A DNA stretch of 64,000 bases from Shinella zoogloeoides (GCF_020883495.1 NZ_CP086610.1:2709501-2773500), one strand, 5' to 3'. Positions 45,932-56,024 are shown, numbered from the stretch's first letter. Program-made: numbers and translations. Notes: generated by a model not told the origin, from the sequence alone.

Positions 45932-46306
45932 ATGAAGCCAATCGCAGCCCTGGGCCTGCTCACCGCAGCCGTAGCGCTCGCCTCCTGCCAGACGGAGCGC
46001 GCCCCGCGCAACGACATGCCGGTAGCCCAGCGGCCCGCACCGACGGGCGTCGAAGGCGCCTGGGTGGATCCGAACGGCATCGTCTCGACCTTCGCGGCCG
46101 GCACCTTCACGACGCGCACGACCGACACGAACCAGCTTCTGGCCTCCGGCACCTATGTCAACACCTCGCCGACGCTGGTCGAGATCAACATGACCTCGCT
46201 GGTACGCAACACGCAGTCGAAGGTCAATTGCGCGCTCGTCAGCCAGAGCCAGCTCAATTGCACGACGGCGGAAGGCGCACAGTTCTCCCTCGCCCGCCGC
46301 GTCTGA
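45932..46306 (+). CDS. omp10: Omp10-type outer membrane lipoprotein
   Basis: 124 residues from the ATG at 45932. The signal ends in a lipobox (LASC, Cys at about 19), so the mature protein should be lipidated. [82 protein letters not shown] closely follows Brucella Omp10, including the two cysteines. Omp10 is a rhizobial/brucella surface lipoprotein of structural or host-interaction importance. Confidence 0.9.
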   Translation: MKPIAALGLLTAAVALASCQTERAPRNDMPVAQRPAPTGVEGAWVDPNGIVSTFAAGTFTTRTTDTNQLLASGTYVNTSPTLVEINMTSLVRNTQSKVNCALVSQSQLNCTTAEGAQFSLARRV

Positions 46307-46326
46307 GACGAAACGATATCGCGATG

Positions 46327-46349
46327 AAAGGGCCGCAAGGCCCTTTTTT
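46327..46349 (+). terminator. Terminator of omp10
   Basis: AAAGGGCC (46327-46334), GCAA loop, GGCCCTTT (46339-46346) and T residues to 46349. Confidence 0.88.
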
Positions 46350-46470
46350 CGTTTTAACCGTCAAACGAACCCGCCTTCCGGCCGGACCTCTTTTCTCTTG
46401 AAGTTGCCGGCGAGCGGTGGAAACATCCGCCCGCCCGACAGGGATCGCGGCAAACGAGGAGAACAGGACC

Positions 46471-48324
46471 ATGACGATTTTCCGATCCGGCCTTCTGGCC
46501 GCTTCCATCATCGCGCTCTCCGGCGGCTCGGCGCTTGCGGATTACGAGCTGAACATCCTGCATATCAACGACCTGCACTCGCGCATCGAGGCGATCAACA
46601 AGTTCGATTCGACCTGCTCGGCCGAAGAAGAGGGCAAGGGCGAATGCTTCGGCGGCGTCGCGCGCCTGAAGGCCGCCATCGACGCCGAGCGCGAGAAGCT
46701 TTCCGGCAAGAACGTTCTCCTCCTCAATGCCGGCGACAATTTCCAGGGTTCGCTCTTCTACACCACCTACAAGGGCGCGACGGAGGCCGAGTTCCTCAAC
46801 CTCATGAAGTTCGACGCCATGACCGTCGGCAACCATGAATTCGACGACAGCGAGGACGGCCTCGCCACCTTCCTCGACAAGATCCAGTTCCCTGTCGTCA
46901 CCGCCAATGTCGCCGCCGGCGCAAGCTCGAAGATCGGCGACCGCATCAAGCCCTTCACCGTGATCGAGCAGGGCGGCCAGAAGATCGGCATCGTCGGCGC
47001 GGTCGCCAACGACACGGCGGAACTCTCCTCCCCCGGCCCGAACGTGCTGATCGGCAACGACGTCGCCGACATCACCGCCGCCGTCGCCGAACTGAAGAAG
47101 CAGGGCGTCGACAAGATCGTCGCCCTCACCCATGTCGGCTATCCGCGCGACCTCGAGGCCATCGCCAAGATTGCGGATGTGGACGTGGTGGTCGGCGGCC
47201 ACACCAACACCTTCCTCTCCAACACCTCGGACAAGGCCGAAGGCCCCTATCCGACGCTGGTCGACAATCCCGGCGGCTACAAGGTGCCCGTCGTGCAGGC
47301 CGGGGCCTATACGAAATATCTCGGCAACCTCAAGGTCGTCTTCGACGACGCCGGCGTGGTGAAGGAAGCCTCGGGCGAACCGATCCTCCTCGATTCCAGG
47401 ATCAAGCCGGACGAAGCCGTCCTCGCCCGCATCAAGGAACTGGCCGGCCCCATCGAGGAACTGAAGAACAAGATCGTCGCGGAAGCCGCCGAGCCGATCG
47501 ACGGCTCGCGCGAGGTCTGCCGCGCCGCCGAATGCCCCATGGGCAACCTCGTGGCCGACGCCATCCTCGACCGCACGAAGGACCAGGGCATGACCATCGC
47601 CATCACCAATGGCGGGGGCCTGCGCTCGTCCATCGACGGCGGCCCGGTCTCCATGGGCGAGGTGCTGTCGGTTCTGCCCTTCCAGAACACCGTCGCGACC
47701 TTCCAGCTCAAGGGCGCCGATCTTCTCGCCGCCCTCGAAAACGGCCTCAGCCAGATCGAGGAAGGCGCGGGCCGCTTCCCGCAGGTCGCCGGCCTGAAAT
47801 ATACCTTCGACCGGTCGAAGCCGGCCGGCAGCCGCATCGTCTCGGTGGAGGTGAAGGAGGGCGACGCCTTCGTGCCGCTCGATCCCGCCAAGACCTACGG
47901 CGTCGTCTCAAACAACTACATGCGCGCGGGCGGCGACGGCTATTCCGTCTTCGCCAAGGCCGGCATGAACGCCTACGACTTCGGTCCGAACCTCGAACTG
48001 GTCGTCGCCGACTATCTCTCCGCCCATCGCCCCTACAAGCCCTATACCGACGGCCGCATCACGGAAGTCGCATCGGCGAACGCCGAGGCGAAGCCCGCGG
48101 CCACCACGGACACGGCGGCCAAGCCGGCCGAAGGCGCGGCAGCGGGCGCGCAGGCGGCCACGGCCGGCGGCAAGCATGTCGTCGCGCGCGGCGACACGCT
48201 CTGGGACCTCGCGACGGAGGCCTACGGCAACGGCGCGTTCTGGCGCCGGATCGCCGAGGCCAACGGCAATCCGCGCCCGCGTGCGCTCCATGTCGGCACG
48301 GAGCTGTCGATCCCGGCCAAATAA
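46471..48324 (+). CDS. Periplasmic 5'-nucleotidase/UshA-like protein with C-terminal LysM domain
   Basis: 617 residues from the ATG at 46471 (MTIFRSGLLAAS) with a signal peptide ending GSALA. Metallophosphatase domain: LNILHINDLHSRIEA, NAGDNFQGSLFY, VGNHEFDDS and VVVGGHTNTFL. 5'-nucleotidase C-terminal domain: MGNLVADAILDRTKDQGMTIAITNGGGLRSSIDGG and VSNNYMRAGGDGYSVF. After an Ala-rich linker the last ~50 residues are a LysM module (HVVARGDTLWDLATEAYGNG, then LHVGTELSIP). It would release nucleosides and phosphate in the periplasm while held on peptidoglycan; UshA itself has no LysM. Confidence 0.9.
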   Translation: MTIFRSGLLAASIIALSGGSALADYELNILHINDLHSRIEAINKFDSTCSAEEEGKGECFGGVARLKAAIDAEREKLSGKNVLLLNAGDNFQGSLFYTTYKGATEAEFLNLMKFDAMTVGNHEFDDSEDGLATFLDKIQFPVVTANVAAGASSKIGDRIKPFTVIEQGGQKIGIVGAVANDTAELSSPGPNVLIGNDVADITAAVAELKKQGVDKIVALTHVGYPRDLEAIAKIADVDVVVGGHTNTFLSNTSDKAEGPYPTLVDNPGGYKVPVVQAGAYTKYLGNLKVVFDDAGVVKEASGEPILLDSRIKPDEAVLARIKELAGPIEELKNKIVAEAAEPIDGSREVCRAAECPMGNLVADAILDRTKDQGMTIAITNGGGLRSSIDGGPVSMGEVLSVLPFQNTVATFQLKGADLLAALENGLSQIEEGAGRFPQVAGLKYTFDRSKPAGSRIVSVEVKEGDAFVPLDPAKTYGVVSNNYMRAGGDGYSVFAKAGMNAYDFGPNLELVVADYLSAHRPYKPYTDGRITEVASANAEAKPAATTDTAAKPAEGAAAGAQAATAGGKHVVARGDTLWDLATEAYGNGAFWRRIAEANGNPRPRALHVGTELSIPAK

Positions 48325-48348
48325 GGACAATTCGTCTCAACTTTTTCT

Positions 48349-48384
48349 GCCGGTCCGGGCTTTCCCGGACCGGCATTTCTTTTT
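48349..48384 (+). terminator. Terminator of the nucleotidase gene
   Basis: GCCGGTCCGGG (48349-48359) and CCCGGACCGGC (48364-48374) form an 11-bp stem with a 4-base loop, followed by a T-rich tail to 48384. Confidence 0.88.
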
Positions 48385-48449
48385 AGAACCGTTCTGAACG
48401 GACCGGCCTCGCCGCGTATAGAACGACACCCGCACGTACAGGAACCGCC

Positions 48450-49478
48450 ATGGACATCGCCGCCAAGCCCGCCGCCCATCCGCCCGTCAAGCATGGCAAG
48501 GTCGGCGTGCTGCTCGTCAATCTCGGCACGCCCGACGGCACGGACTACACATCCATGCGGCGCTACCTGAAGGAATTCCTGATGGACAAGCGCGTCATCG
48601 AGTGGCCGCGTATCGCCTGGTATCCGATCCTTTTCGGCATCGTGCTCAACACGCGCCCCGGCAAGGTCGGCAAGGCCTACGAGACGATCTGGAACAAGGA
48701 CCGCAACGAGAGCTACCTGCGCACCTATACCCGCAGCCAGGCGGAACTGATGGCCGAAGCCCTCAAGGATCATCCGAGCGTCGTCGTCGACTGGGCCATG
48801 CGCTACGGCCAGCCCTCCATCGCCTCGCGCATGGAGCATCTGCAGAAGGAAGGCTGCGAGCGCATCGTCCTCTTCCCGCTCTATCCGCAATATGCCGCCG
48901 CCACGACGGCGACCGTCAACGACAAGGCCTTCGAGACGCTGCTGAAGATGCGCTGGCAGCCGGCGCTGCGCACCGTGCCGCCCTATCACGACGACCCGGC
49001 CTATATCGACGCGCTCGCCGTCTCCATCGAGAAGCACCTTGCGACGCTCGACTGGGAGCCGGAAAAGGTGCTGACCTCCTTCCACGGCATTCCCAAGAGC
49101 TATTTCGAGAAGGGCGACCCCTATTACTGCCAGTGCCAGAAGACCGCGCGCCTGCTGCGCGAGCGGCTCGGCTGGTCGGAGGAAAAGCTCGTCGTCACCT
49201 TCCAGTCCCGTTTCGGGCCGGAGGAATGGCTCCAGCCCTATACCGACAAGACCGTGGAAAAGCTGGCGCAGGAGGGCGTCAAGCGCATCGCCGTGCTCAA
49301 TCCCGGCTTCGTTTCCGATTGCCTGGAAACGCTGGAGGAGATTGCCGAGCAGGCGGCCGAAAGCTTCCTGCACAATGGCGGCGAGAAGTTCGCGCACATT
49401 CCCTGTCTCAACGATTCACCCGAGGGCATGGCCGTTCTGGAGGCGGTCGTGCGGCGCGAACTCTCCGGCTGGATTTGA
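48450..49478 (+). CDS. hemH: Ferrochelatase
   Basis: A 342-residue type I ferrochelatase inserting ferrous iron into protoporphyrin IX, the last step of heme synthesis. VGVLLVNLGTPDGTDYTSMRRYLKEFL near 20-45, FPLYPQYAAATTATVND near 145-160, LTSFHGIPKSYFEKGDPYYCQC near 207-228 with the metal-site histidine, and TFQSRFGPEEWLQPYTDKTV. Monocistronic by spacing. Confidence 0.95.
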   Translation: MDIAAKPAAHPPVKHGKVGVLLVNLGTPDGTDYTSMRRYLKEFLMDKRVIEWPRIAWYPILFGIVLNTRPGKVGKAYETIWNKDRNESYLRTYTRSQAELMAEALKDHPSVVVDWAMRYGQPSIASRMEHLQKEGCERIVLFPLYPQYAAATTATVNDKAFETLLKMRWQPALRTVPPYHDDPAYIDALAVSIEKHLATLDWEPEKVLTSFHGIPKSYFEKGDPYYCQCQKTARLLRERLGWSEEKLVVTFQSRFGPEEWLQPYTDKTVEKLAQEGVKRIAVLNPGFVSDCLETLEEIAEQAAESFLHNGGEKFAHIPCLNDSPEGMAVLEAVVRRELSGWI

Positions 49479-49567
49479 TCGCGATAATTTTCCTCCCGCT
49501 CAAATAGACTGGCACCGTGGGCCGTATTGCCTACAGTAAAGCCGCAATGCCTTTTGGAGAAAAGAAT

Positions 49568-50593
49568 ATGGATTTTGCCGGAGTGGATATCGTCGTCGTC
49601 GCCCTTGTGATCCTGGTGATCCTGATCCTCTTTGCCGGGATCAAGACCGTCCCGCAGGGCTATCAGTACACGGTGGAACGCTTCGGCCGCTATACGCGCA
49701 CGCTCCAGCCCGGCCTCAACCTGATCGTGCCCTTCATGGACCGCATCGGCTCGCGCATGAACGTGATGGAACAGGTGCTCGACATTCCCACGCAGGAAGT
49801 CATCACCCGCGACAATGCCAGCGTCGCCGCCGATGCCGTCGCCTTCTACCAGGTGCTCAACACGGCGCAGGCCGCCTATCAGGTCGCCAATCTCGAACAT
49901 GCCATCATCAACCTCACCATGACCAATATCCGCTCGGTCATGGGGTCGATGGACCTCGACGAACTGCTCTCCAACCGCGACAAGATCAACGACCAGCTCC
50001 TGCGCGTGGTCGACGAGGCCGCCAATCCCTGGGGCGTGAAGATCACCCGCGTCGAGATCAAGGACATCGCCCCGCCGAAGGACCTCGTCGATTCGATGGC
50101 GCGGCAGATGAAGGCCGAGCGTGAGAAGCGCGCGCAGGTGCTTGAAGCCGAAGGCTCGCGCAACGCCCAGATTCTCCGCGCCGAGGGCGCCAAGCAATCC
50201 GCCATCCTGGAGGCCGAGGGCCTGCGCGAAGCCGCCTTCCGCGACGCCGAGGCGCGCGAGCGTCTTGCCGAGGCCGAGGCCAAGGCGACGAAAATGGTCT
50301 CCGAGGCCATCGCCGCCGGTAACGTGCAGGCGATCAACTACTTCGTCGCGCAGAAATACACCGAGGCCATGGCCGCGATCGGCAAGGCGCCCAATTCCAA
50401 GATCGTGCTGATGCCGATGGAAGCCTCCTCGCTGGTCGGCTCGCTCGGCGGCATCGGCGCCATCGCCAGGGAAGTGTTCGGCGACGGCCCGGCGCCCGCC
50501 GGCAACACGCAGCGTGCGCGTCCCGCCACGACGACGACTGCGTCCACGCCCGCCTTCCGCAACCCGTTCGACACGCCGCCGCAGGGGACGTGA
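49568..50593 (+). CDS. SPFH/Band 7 membrane protein (QmcA/paraslipin type)
   Basis: 341 residues from the ATG at 49568, with GGAG upstream. One N-terminal membrane helix ([18 protein letters not shown]), the SPFH core starting [33 protein letters not shown], the coiled-coil [16 protein letters not shown] repeats ([20 protein letters not shown], then [20 protein letters not shown]) and a Pro/Thr-rich tail. Forms large membrane rings that organise proteases and lipids. The stop overlaps the NfeD start, the classical SPFH-NfeD operon. Confidence 0.9.
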   Translation: MDFAGVDIVVVALVILVILILFAGIKTVPQGYQYTVERFGRYTRTLQPGLNLIVPFMDRIGSRMNVMEQVLDIPTQEVITRDNASVAADAVAFYQVLNTAQAAYQVANLEHAIINLTMTNIRSVMGSMDLDELLSNRDKINDQLLRVVDEAANPWGVKITRVEIKDIAPPKDLVDSMARQMKAEREKRAQVLEAEGSRNAQILRAEGAKQSAILEAEGLREAAFRDAEARERLAEAEAKATKMVSEAIAAGNVQAINYFVAQKYTEAMAAIGKAPNSKIVLMPMEASSLVGSLGGIGAIAREVFGDGPAPAGNTQRARPATTTTASTPAFRNPFDTPPQGT

Positions 50594-51063
50594 GCATGAT
50601 CCACAGCATCGCCGCCGAACTCGGCCCCTGGGCCTGGTGGGTCCTCGGCATCGTCCTCTTGATCCTCGAAGTGCTGCTGCCCGGCGTCTTCCTCGTCTGG
50701 ATCGGCATCGCCGCCATCGTCACCGGCGCGCTCTCGCTGCTTCTCTGGGAGCAGGCGTTCTGGACATGGCAGGTACAATGGCTGGTCTTCGCCGTGCTGT
50801 CGCTGGTCGCCGCGCTCGTCGGCCGGCGCATCGTCAGCGCGCGGGGCGAGACCAGCGACCAGCCGCATCTCAACCAGCGCGGCCAGAGCCTCGTCGGCCG
50901 CACCGCGACGCTGGAGCAGCCGATCAGCGAAGGCCGCGGGCGTATCCGCCTCGACGATACGATGTGGAGCGTCCAGGGACCGGACCTGCCGGTCGGCACG
51001 CGCGTGCGCGTCACCGCCAGCAACGGCCGCGACCTGACGGTGGAAGCCGTTGAGGGTGCTTAG
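50590..51063 (+). CDS. NfeD-family membrane protein
   Basis: 157 residues from a GTG at 50590 that overlaps the SPFH stop (GTGA); an ATG two codons later is possible. Three hydrophobic helices ([38 protein letters not shown] and [15 protein letters not shown]) are followed by a soluble OB-fold domain ([31 protein letters not shown]). This short NfeD type lacks the ClpP-like protease domain. It should work with the SPFH protein. It ends in a 4-bp overlap with convergent kdsD. Confidence 0.88.
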   Translation: MSMIHSIAAELGPWAWWVLGIVLLILEVLLPGVFLVWIGIAAIVTGALSLLLWEQAFWTWQVQWLVFAVLSLVAALVGRRIVSARGETSDQPHLNQRGQSLVGRTATLEQPISEGRGRIRLDDTMWSVQGPDLPVGTRVRVTASNGRDLTVEAVEGA

Positions 51064-52055
51064 GCCGCGCCGATCCTGAGCAGATCGTGGAAATGCACGA
51101 TGCCGACGGGACGGAAGGTCTCGTCGGTAACGATCAGCGCCGAGATATTGTGCTGGTTGAGAAGGCCGAGCGCAGCGGTCGCCAGCGTCGCCGGCTTCAC
51201 CGTCTTGGGGCTGCGCGTCATCACGTCATCGACAATGAGTTCGGCGAGATTGCGCGACAGGTTGCGCGCGATATCCCCGTCCGTGACGATGCCGACCAGC
51301 ACGCCCTCGCCATTGACGACGCCGACGCAGCCGTAACGCTTCAGCGCCAGCAGATGCACGGCCTCCGGCATCGACGTGCCGAGCGCCACCAGCGGCATGT
51401 TCTCGCCGCTATGCATGATGTCGCCGACATGGGAAAGGCTCGCGCCGAGCTTGCCGCCCGGATGGAACGTCTTGAAATCCGTGGCCGTGAAGCCCCGCGC
51501 CTCCAGCAGCGCCACGGCGATGGCATCGCCCAGCGCAAGCTGCATCAGCGTCGAAGAGGTCGGCGCCAGCCCGTGCGGGCAGGCTTCCTGCACCTTCGGC
51601 AGCAGCAGCACCGTATCGGCCTCGCGCGCCAGCGCCGAGCGCTCTCCGGAGGTCATCGCGATCAGCGGAATGGAGAAACGGCGCGAATAGGAGACGATGC
51701 CCTGCAATTCGGCGGTCTCGCCGCTCCAGGAGAGCGCCAGGATGACGTCGTCGCGCCCGATCATGCCGAGATCGCCGTGATTGGCCTCGACGGGATGGAC
51801 GAAGAAGGAGGGCGTGCCGGTGGAGGCGAGCGTGGCGGCGATCTTGACGCCGATATGGCCCGACTTGCCGATGCCGGTCACGATCACCCGCCCGGCGCTG
51901 TCGCCGATGCGGCGCACCGCATCGCAGAAGGGATCGTGCAGGTCGCCTTCCAGCGCCGCCGCGAGGGCGACAAGCCCCGCCTTTTCGGTTTCGATCGTCC
52001 GCATCGCGGAGGCGATTGCGCCACCGCCGTCAACTTTGGCCTGTCTCGTGATCAT
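51060..52055 (-). CDS. kdsD: Arabinose-5-phosphate isomerase (KpsF/GutQ family)
   Basis: 331 residues from the ATG at 52055 (MITRQAKVDGG). SIS domain with VIVTGIGKSGHIGVKIAATLASTGTPSFFVHPVEANHGDLGMI and LALSWSGETAEL, then two CBS domains (DIMHSGENMPLV to VTDGDIARNL, and DVMTRSPKTV to the C-terminus). Converts ribulose 5-phosphate to arabinose 5-phosphate for KDO in lipopolysaccharide. The frame is open upstream but antisense to the OM-barrel leader. Confidence 0.93.
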   Translation of the reverse strand: MITRQAKVDGGGAIASAMRTIETEKAGLVALAAALEGDLHDPFCDAVRRIGDSAGRVIVTGIGKSGHIGVKIAATLASTGTPSFFVHPVEANHGDLGMIGRDDVILALSWSGETAELQGIVSYSRRFSIPLIAMTSGERSALAREADTVLLLPKVQEACPHGLAPTSSTLMQLALGDAIAVALLEARGFTATDFKTFHPGGKLGASLSHVGDIMHSGENMPLVALGTSMPEAVHLLALKRYGCVGVVNGEGVLVGIVTDGDIARNLSRNLAELIVDDVMTRSPKTVKPATLATAALGLLNQHNISALIVTDETFRPVGIVHFHDLLRIGAA

Positions 52056-52185
52056 GCGCCTCGTTAGCGCTTTTGCCCGGACCTGTCCATTGAGAACATT
52101 GGCACGCATTGGCCGCCCGCGGCAACCAAGCGTTAACCACGACGGTTTACGTTCGCTTAGGAAATTCGAGAATCGCGGACCGAGC

Positions 52186-53667
52186 ATGCAAGAGGCGAAC
52201 GGAATGGAACGCGGGGCGCTTTCGCCCTGCCCGACACGGCGACTGGCCGGGCTTCTGCTCGCCGGGACCGTGCTCGTCTCCGCTCCCGCCTTCGCCCAGC
52301 AAAACACCTCCGCCTTCCCCGCACCGCTTGCGGGCCAGCAGGCGGCCGCGACCGATCCCCTGTCTACTGCGACGACGGAAACCATTGATCCGGCGGCGAT
52401 AACACCAGACGCCACCACCACGGCCTCCACACCCGCCATCACCGACGAGGGCGATACCTTCGCCCGCACGGGGCGCGAGACCGAGCAGATGAATGCGCGC
52501 GAAGGCAGCGTCGACGGCGCGCGCAGCAATTTCGGCAATCCCTACGAGCCGACCGGCATTCGTGTCGGCTCCTTCATCCTGCGCCCCTCGATCTCGCAGA
52601 ACCTCGGCCACGAGAAGAACAGCAGCGGCGGCGTCACGACGCGCCGCACCTATTCCCAGACCGGCCTTCGCGGGTCGCTGGTTTCGGACTGGTCGCGCCA
52701 CCAGCTCTCCGTCGAGGCCGAGGGCATCTACCAGCGCAATATCAGCGGCACCGGCGAGACCGAGCCGCGGCTGCGGCTGGATACCGACCTGAGGCTCGAC
52801 CTCAGCGACAGCACCATCGCCAACATCACCGCCGGTTACGATTTCGAGCGGGAAAGCTCCAGCGATCCCAACGCGATCAATGGCGCAACCGCCCAGTCCG
52901 GGGTTCACACCTATTCGGCCGGCGCCCGCGTCACGCGCGATTTCGGCCTGATCCGCGGCACGATCGGCGCCGAGGTCGAGCGCCGGACCTACGGTTCGGC
53001 GACGCTTGCCGACGGCAGCCAGCTCGTCCTTTCCGACCGCAACTATACCGAGGGCACCCTGACGGGCCGCGTCGGCTACGAACTGTCGCCCGCGCTGATC
53101 CCCTATCTGGAAGCCTCCGTCGGACGCTCAAGCTACGACGACAAATACGATTCGCTCGGATACGAGCGCTCCGCGACGACGCTCGGCGGACGGGCGGGCG
53201 TGGAACTGGACCTTGGCGAAAAGCTGCGCGGCGACCTTGGCCTCGGCTACGAGCGTGCGCGCTTCGACGACACCCGCCTTGTCACGCTCGACGCGCTGAC
53301 GCTCGACGGCACGGTCCAGTGGTCGCCGCAGCGCGGCACCGACCTGCGGCTCGGCCTCGCCACGGAACTCGAACCGTCGACCGCCGCCGGCCAGAGCGGC
53401 TACGTCTCCTACGAGGCGACCTCGGAACTGACGCATGAATTGCGGGAAAATCTCGTGGCGCGCCTCAGCGCCGCGTATACGCTGCGCGATTTCAAGAATG
53501 CCGGAAATCCGAACCAGACAATCTATCTGGTCGGCACCGGCATCACCTGGAATATCAATCGCTGGCTCGCGATGACCGGCGACGTCTCCTATGAGCTGAC
53601 GCGCCAGCGCGGCACGTCCGACACCGGCGTCACGCGCGCCGGCATCGGTCTCGTCCTGCGCCGCTGA
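52186..53667 (+). CDS. Outer membrane beta-barrel protein
   Basis: 493 residues from the ATG at 52186 (or 487 from 52204). A signal peptide (LAGLLLAGTVLVSAPAFAQ) and a Thr/Ala-rich linker to about 105 precede a barrel of alternating polar/hydrophobic strands rich in Tyr/Arg/Gly: GLRGSLVSDWSRHQLSVEAEGIYQRN, LRLDLSDSTIANITAGYDFERES, GARVTRDFGLIRGTIGAEVERRTYG and a final strand ending AGIGLVLRR. It resembles the outer-membrane beta-barrel (BBP2-like) group; no plug or export partner is visible. Its stop is 3 bp from the galU stop. Confidence 0.82.
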   Translation: MQEANGMERGALSPCPTRRLAGLLLAGTVLVSAPAFAQQNTSAFPAPLAGQQAAATDPLSTATTETIDPAAITPDATTTASTPAITDEGDTFARTGRETEQMNAREGSVDGARSNFGNPYEPTGIRVGSFILRPSISQNLGHEKNSSGGVTTRRTYSQTGLRGSLVSDWSRHQLSVEAEGIYQRNISGTGETEPRLRLDTDLRLDLSDSTIANITAGYDFERESSSDPNAINGATAQSGVHTYSAGARVTRDFGLIRGTIGAEVERRTYGSATLADGSQLVLSDRNYTEGTLTGRVGYELSPALIPYLEASVGRSSYDDKYDSLGYERSATTLGGRAGVELDLGEKLRGDLGLGYERARFDDTRLVTLDALTLDGTVQWSPQRGTDLRLGLATELEPSTAAGQSGYVSYEATSELTHELRENLVARLSAAYTLRDFKNAGNPNQTIYLVGTGITWNINRWLAMTGDVSYELTRQRGTSDTGVTRAGIGLVLRR

Positions 53668-53670
53668 GCC

Positions 53671-54564
53671 TTATTTCAGGCTGGCGACCAGATCCCGCAG
53701 CGGCCCCTCGACCGACGGGCGGATATCCGCGCGCGCCAGCGCAAAGGCGATATTGGCGAGGATGAAGCCATCCTTGGCGCCGCAGTCATAGGTCTCGCCA
53801 CGGAAATGATAGGCCGCGAACTGCTGCTCGACCGCAAGTTTCACCATGGCGTCGGTGAGCTGGATCTCGTTGCCCGCGCCGCGCTCCTGCGTGGAAAGGA
53901 TCTGGAAGATTTCCGGCTGGAGAATGTAGCGGCCGTTGATGAAGAAGTTCGACGGCGCGGTGCCCTGCGGCGGCCTCTCGACCATCTTGGTGATGGCGAA
54001 GCCGTCACCGATCTTCTCGCCTACGCCGACGATACCGTATTTGTGCGTCTGGTCGGGCGCGCATTCCTCGACGGCGATGACATTCGCGCCGGAATGCTCG
54101 AAGAGCTCGACCATACCCTTCATACAGCCCTTCTCCCCCTTCATGATCATGTCGGGAAGCAGGAGGGCGAAGGGTTCGTTGCCGACCAGCTCGCGGGCGC
54201 ACCAGACGGCGTGGCCGAGACCGAGCGGCTCCTGCTGGCGCGTGAAGCTGGTGGAGCCGGCGACGGGCAGGATGCTTTCCAGCAGCGTCAGCTCGGCGGT
54301 CTTGTTGCGCTGGCGCAGCGTCTGCTCCAGCTCGACCTGAATGTCGAAATAGTCCTCGATGACCGCCTTGGAGCGGCCTGTCACGAAGATCAGGTGCTCG
54401 ATGCCGGCATCCAGCGCCTCATCGACCACATACTGGATCACCGGCTTGTCCACGACCGTCAGCATTTCCTTCGGAACGGCCTTAGTCGCCGGAAGGAAGC
54501 GTGTGCCGAGACCGGCCACCGGGAAGACTGCTTTGCGAACCTTGCGTGCCTGCGACATATTCAC
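53671..54564 (-). CDS. galU: UTP-glucose-1-phosphate uridylyltransferase
   Basis: A 297-residue GalU/ExoN-type enzyme making UDP-glucose for exopolysaccharide, LPS core and glucans. It opens [40 protein letters not shown], with GLGHAVWCA near 115 and YGIVGVGE near 176. An ATG two codons in is also possible. A good minus-strand promoter lies 46-74 bp upstream in an AT-rich gap. No exo cluster is nearby, so this may be the housekeeping copy. Confidence 0.94.
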   Translation of the reverse strand: MNMSQARKVRKAVFPVAGLGTRFLPATKAVPKEMLTVVDKPVIQYVVDEALDAGIEHLIFVTGRSKAVIEDYFDIQVELEQTLRQRNKTAELTLLESILPVAGSTSFTRQQEPLGLGHAVWCARELVGNEPFALLLPDMIMKGEKGCMKGMVELFEHSGANVIAVEECAPDQTHKYGIVGVGEKIGDGFAITKMVERPPQGTAPSNFFINGRYILQPEIFQILSTQERGAGNEIQLTDAMVKLAVEQQFAAYHFRGETYDCGAKDGFILANIAFALARADIRPSVEGPLRDLVASLK

Positions 54565-54609
54565 CTCGTTGCGCCCCTTGCCATCATGGCCCGGACATAT
54601 CTCTGCCGG

Positions 54610-54638
54610 AATAGAATCGAATTGCTATTTTTTTGCAA
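54610..54638 (-). promoter_or_regulatory. galU promoter
   Basis: On the minus strand TTGCAA (54633-54638) and TCTATT (54610-54615) are 17 bp apart in an AT-rich stretch. The predicted start near 54604 leaves about 40 nt of leader. Confidence 0.55.
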
Positions 54639-54757
54639 AAGAAGACGGGGCAAAATTTTGATGGTAAAGAATTTGTTGACTTCGTTTTTATAAGTTTTGC
54701 GTTCAGCCGGTGGTTTCACGCCATCGTACCGAAATTTAGAAACGGACATGACAGCCG

Positions 54758-55978
54758 ATGACACAGAATCTGAAGACCGTTCTGCGCCGATCTGCGCTCA
54801 CCCTTCTCCTTACGGCCGGGCTTTTCGCCCAGGCGACAGCGGCCCGCGCGGACGCCCGCTTCCAGAACTGGATCGCCGACTTCTACGAGACCGCATCTGC
54901 GGCCGGCATCAGCAAAAGCACCTACCAGAAGGCGTTTTCCGGCGTCAAGACACCCGACCCGGACGTGCTGGAGAAGGCGGCCTACCAGCCGGAATTCAAG
55001 AGCAAGATCTGGGATTACCTCGATTCGCGCGTCAACCCCTATACGGTGCGCATCGGCCGTGAGATGGCCGCCAAGCACGGCCGCACGCTGGCCGCGCTCG
55101 AGCGCCACTTCGGCGTCGACCGCAACATCCTGCTCGCCATCTGGTCGATGGAATCGAACTACGGCGCGGTGCTCGAAAAGGACGACCGGCTGCATTACGT
55201 GCCGCGCGCGCTGGCGACGCTCGCCTATGCCGACAAGAAGCGCTCGAAATACGCCCGCACCCAGCTCATCGCCGCCCTCAAGATCATCCAGCGCGGCGAT
55301 ATCGCCGCGGGCGACATGACCGGCTCCTGGGCGGGCGCGATGGGCCACACCCAGTTCATCCCGACGAGCTACCTGCTCTATGCGGTCGATGCGGACGGCA
55401 ACGGCCACCGCGATATCTGGAACTCCGTGCCGGATGCGCTGGCGACCGCCGCCAACCTGCTTGCCAAGAACGGCTGGCAGGCAGGCAAGACCTGGGGCTA
55501 CGAGATCGTCGTGCCCGACGGCGGCAACAAATACTCCGGCCAGACGAAGACGCTTGCCCAGTGGGCCAAGCTCGGCTTCACCCGCCCGGGCGGCAAGGGC
55601 TTCAAGAACGGCGCGGACCGCGCCGAACTCAAGCTGCCGGCCAATGGCGGCCCCGGCTTCCTGATGACCAAGAACTTCTTCGTCATCAAGCGCTACAACG
55701 CCTCGGATTCCTACGCGATGGGCGTCGGCATGCTGGCCGACCAGATCGCCGGCTACAGCGGCGTCAAGCAGCGCTGGCCGCGCCCGGACGGCACGCTGGA
55801 CATCACCGAGAAGTTCGAACTCCAGACGCGCCTCAAGGAACTCGGCTATTACGAGGGCGAGGTCGACGGCAATTTCGGTTCCGGCTCCAAAGCCGCGATC
55901 CAGGCCTTCCAGAACCGCATGGGCCTTGCCGCGGACGGCGAGCCGAGCCAGCAGGTCCTGAAAGCCCTGCGCCGCTGA
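54758..55978 (+). CDS. MltB-type lytic murein transglycosylase
   Basis: A 406-residue exported protein (signal peptide ending ATAARA). The SLT family 3 domain has NILLAIWSMESNYGAVLEKDDRL near 126-148 with the catalytic glutamate in MESNYG, and GDMTGSWAGAMGHTQFIPTSYLLYAVD near 185-210. The last ~60 residues are a PG_binding_1 module (LQTRLKELGYYEGEVDGNFGSGSKAAIQAFQNRMGL). It cleaves glycan strands to 1,6-anhydro ends. Followed by a TTCG-loop terminator. Confidence 0.92.
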   Translation: MTQNLKTVLRRSALTLLLTAGLFAQATAARADARFQNWIADFYETASAAGISKSTYQKAFSGVKTPDPDVLEKAAYQPEFKSKIWDYLDSRVNPYTVRIGREMAAKHGRTLAALERHFGVDRNILLAIWSMESNYGAVLEKDDRLHYVPRALATLAYADKKRSKYARTQLIAALKIIQRGDIAAGDMTGSWAGAMGHTQFIPTSYLLYAVDADGNGHRDIWNSVPDALATAANLLAKNGWQAGKTWGYEIVVPDGGNKYSGQTKTLAQWAKLGFTRPGGKGFKNGADRAELKLPANGGPGFLMTKNFFVIKRYNASDSYAMGVGMLADQIAGYSGVKQRWPRPDGTLDITEKFELQTRLKELGYYEGEVDGNFGSGSKAAIQAFQNRMGLAADGEPSQQVLKALRR

Positions 55979-56003
55979 GACCCACGGCGGATACCGGCAT
56001 CGG

Positions 56004-56024
56004 GGGCGCTTCGGCGCCCTTTTT
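56004..56024 (+). terminator. Terminator with TTCG tetraloop
   Basis: GGGCGC (56004-56009), TTCG, GCGCCC (56014-56019) and five T residues after the MltB-type gene. Confidence 0.88.
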
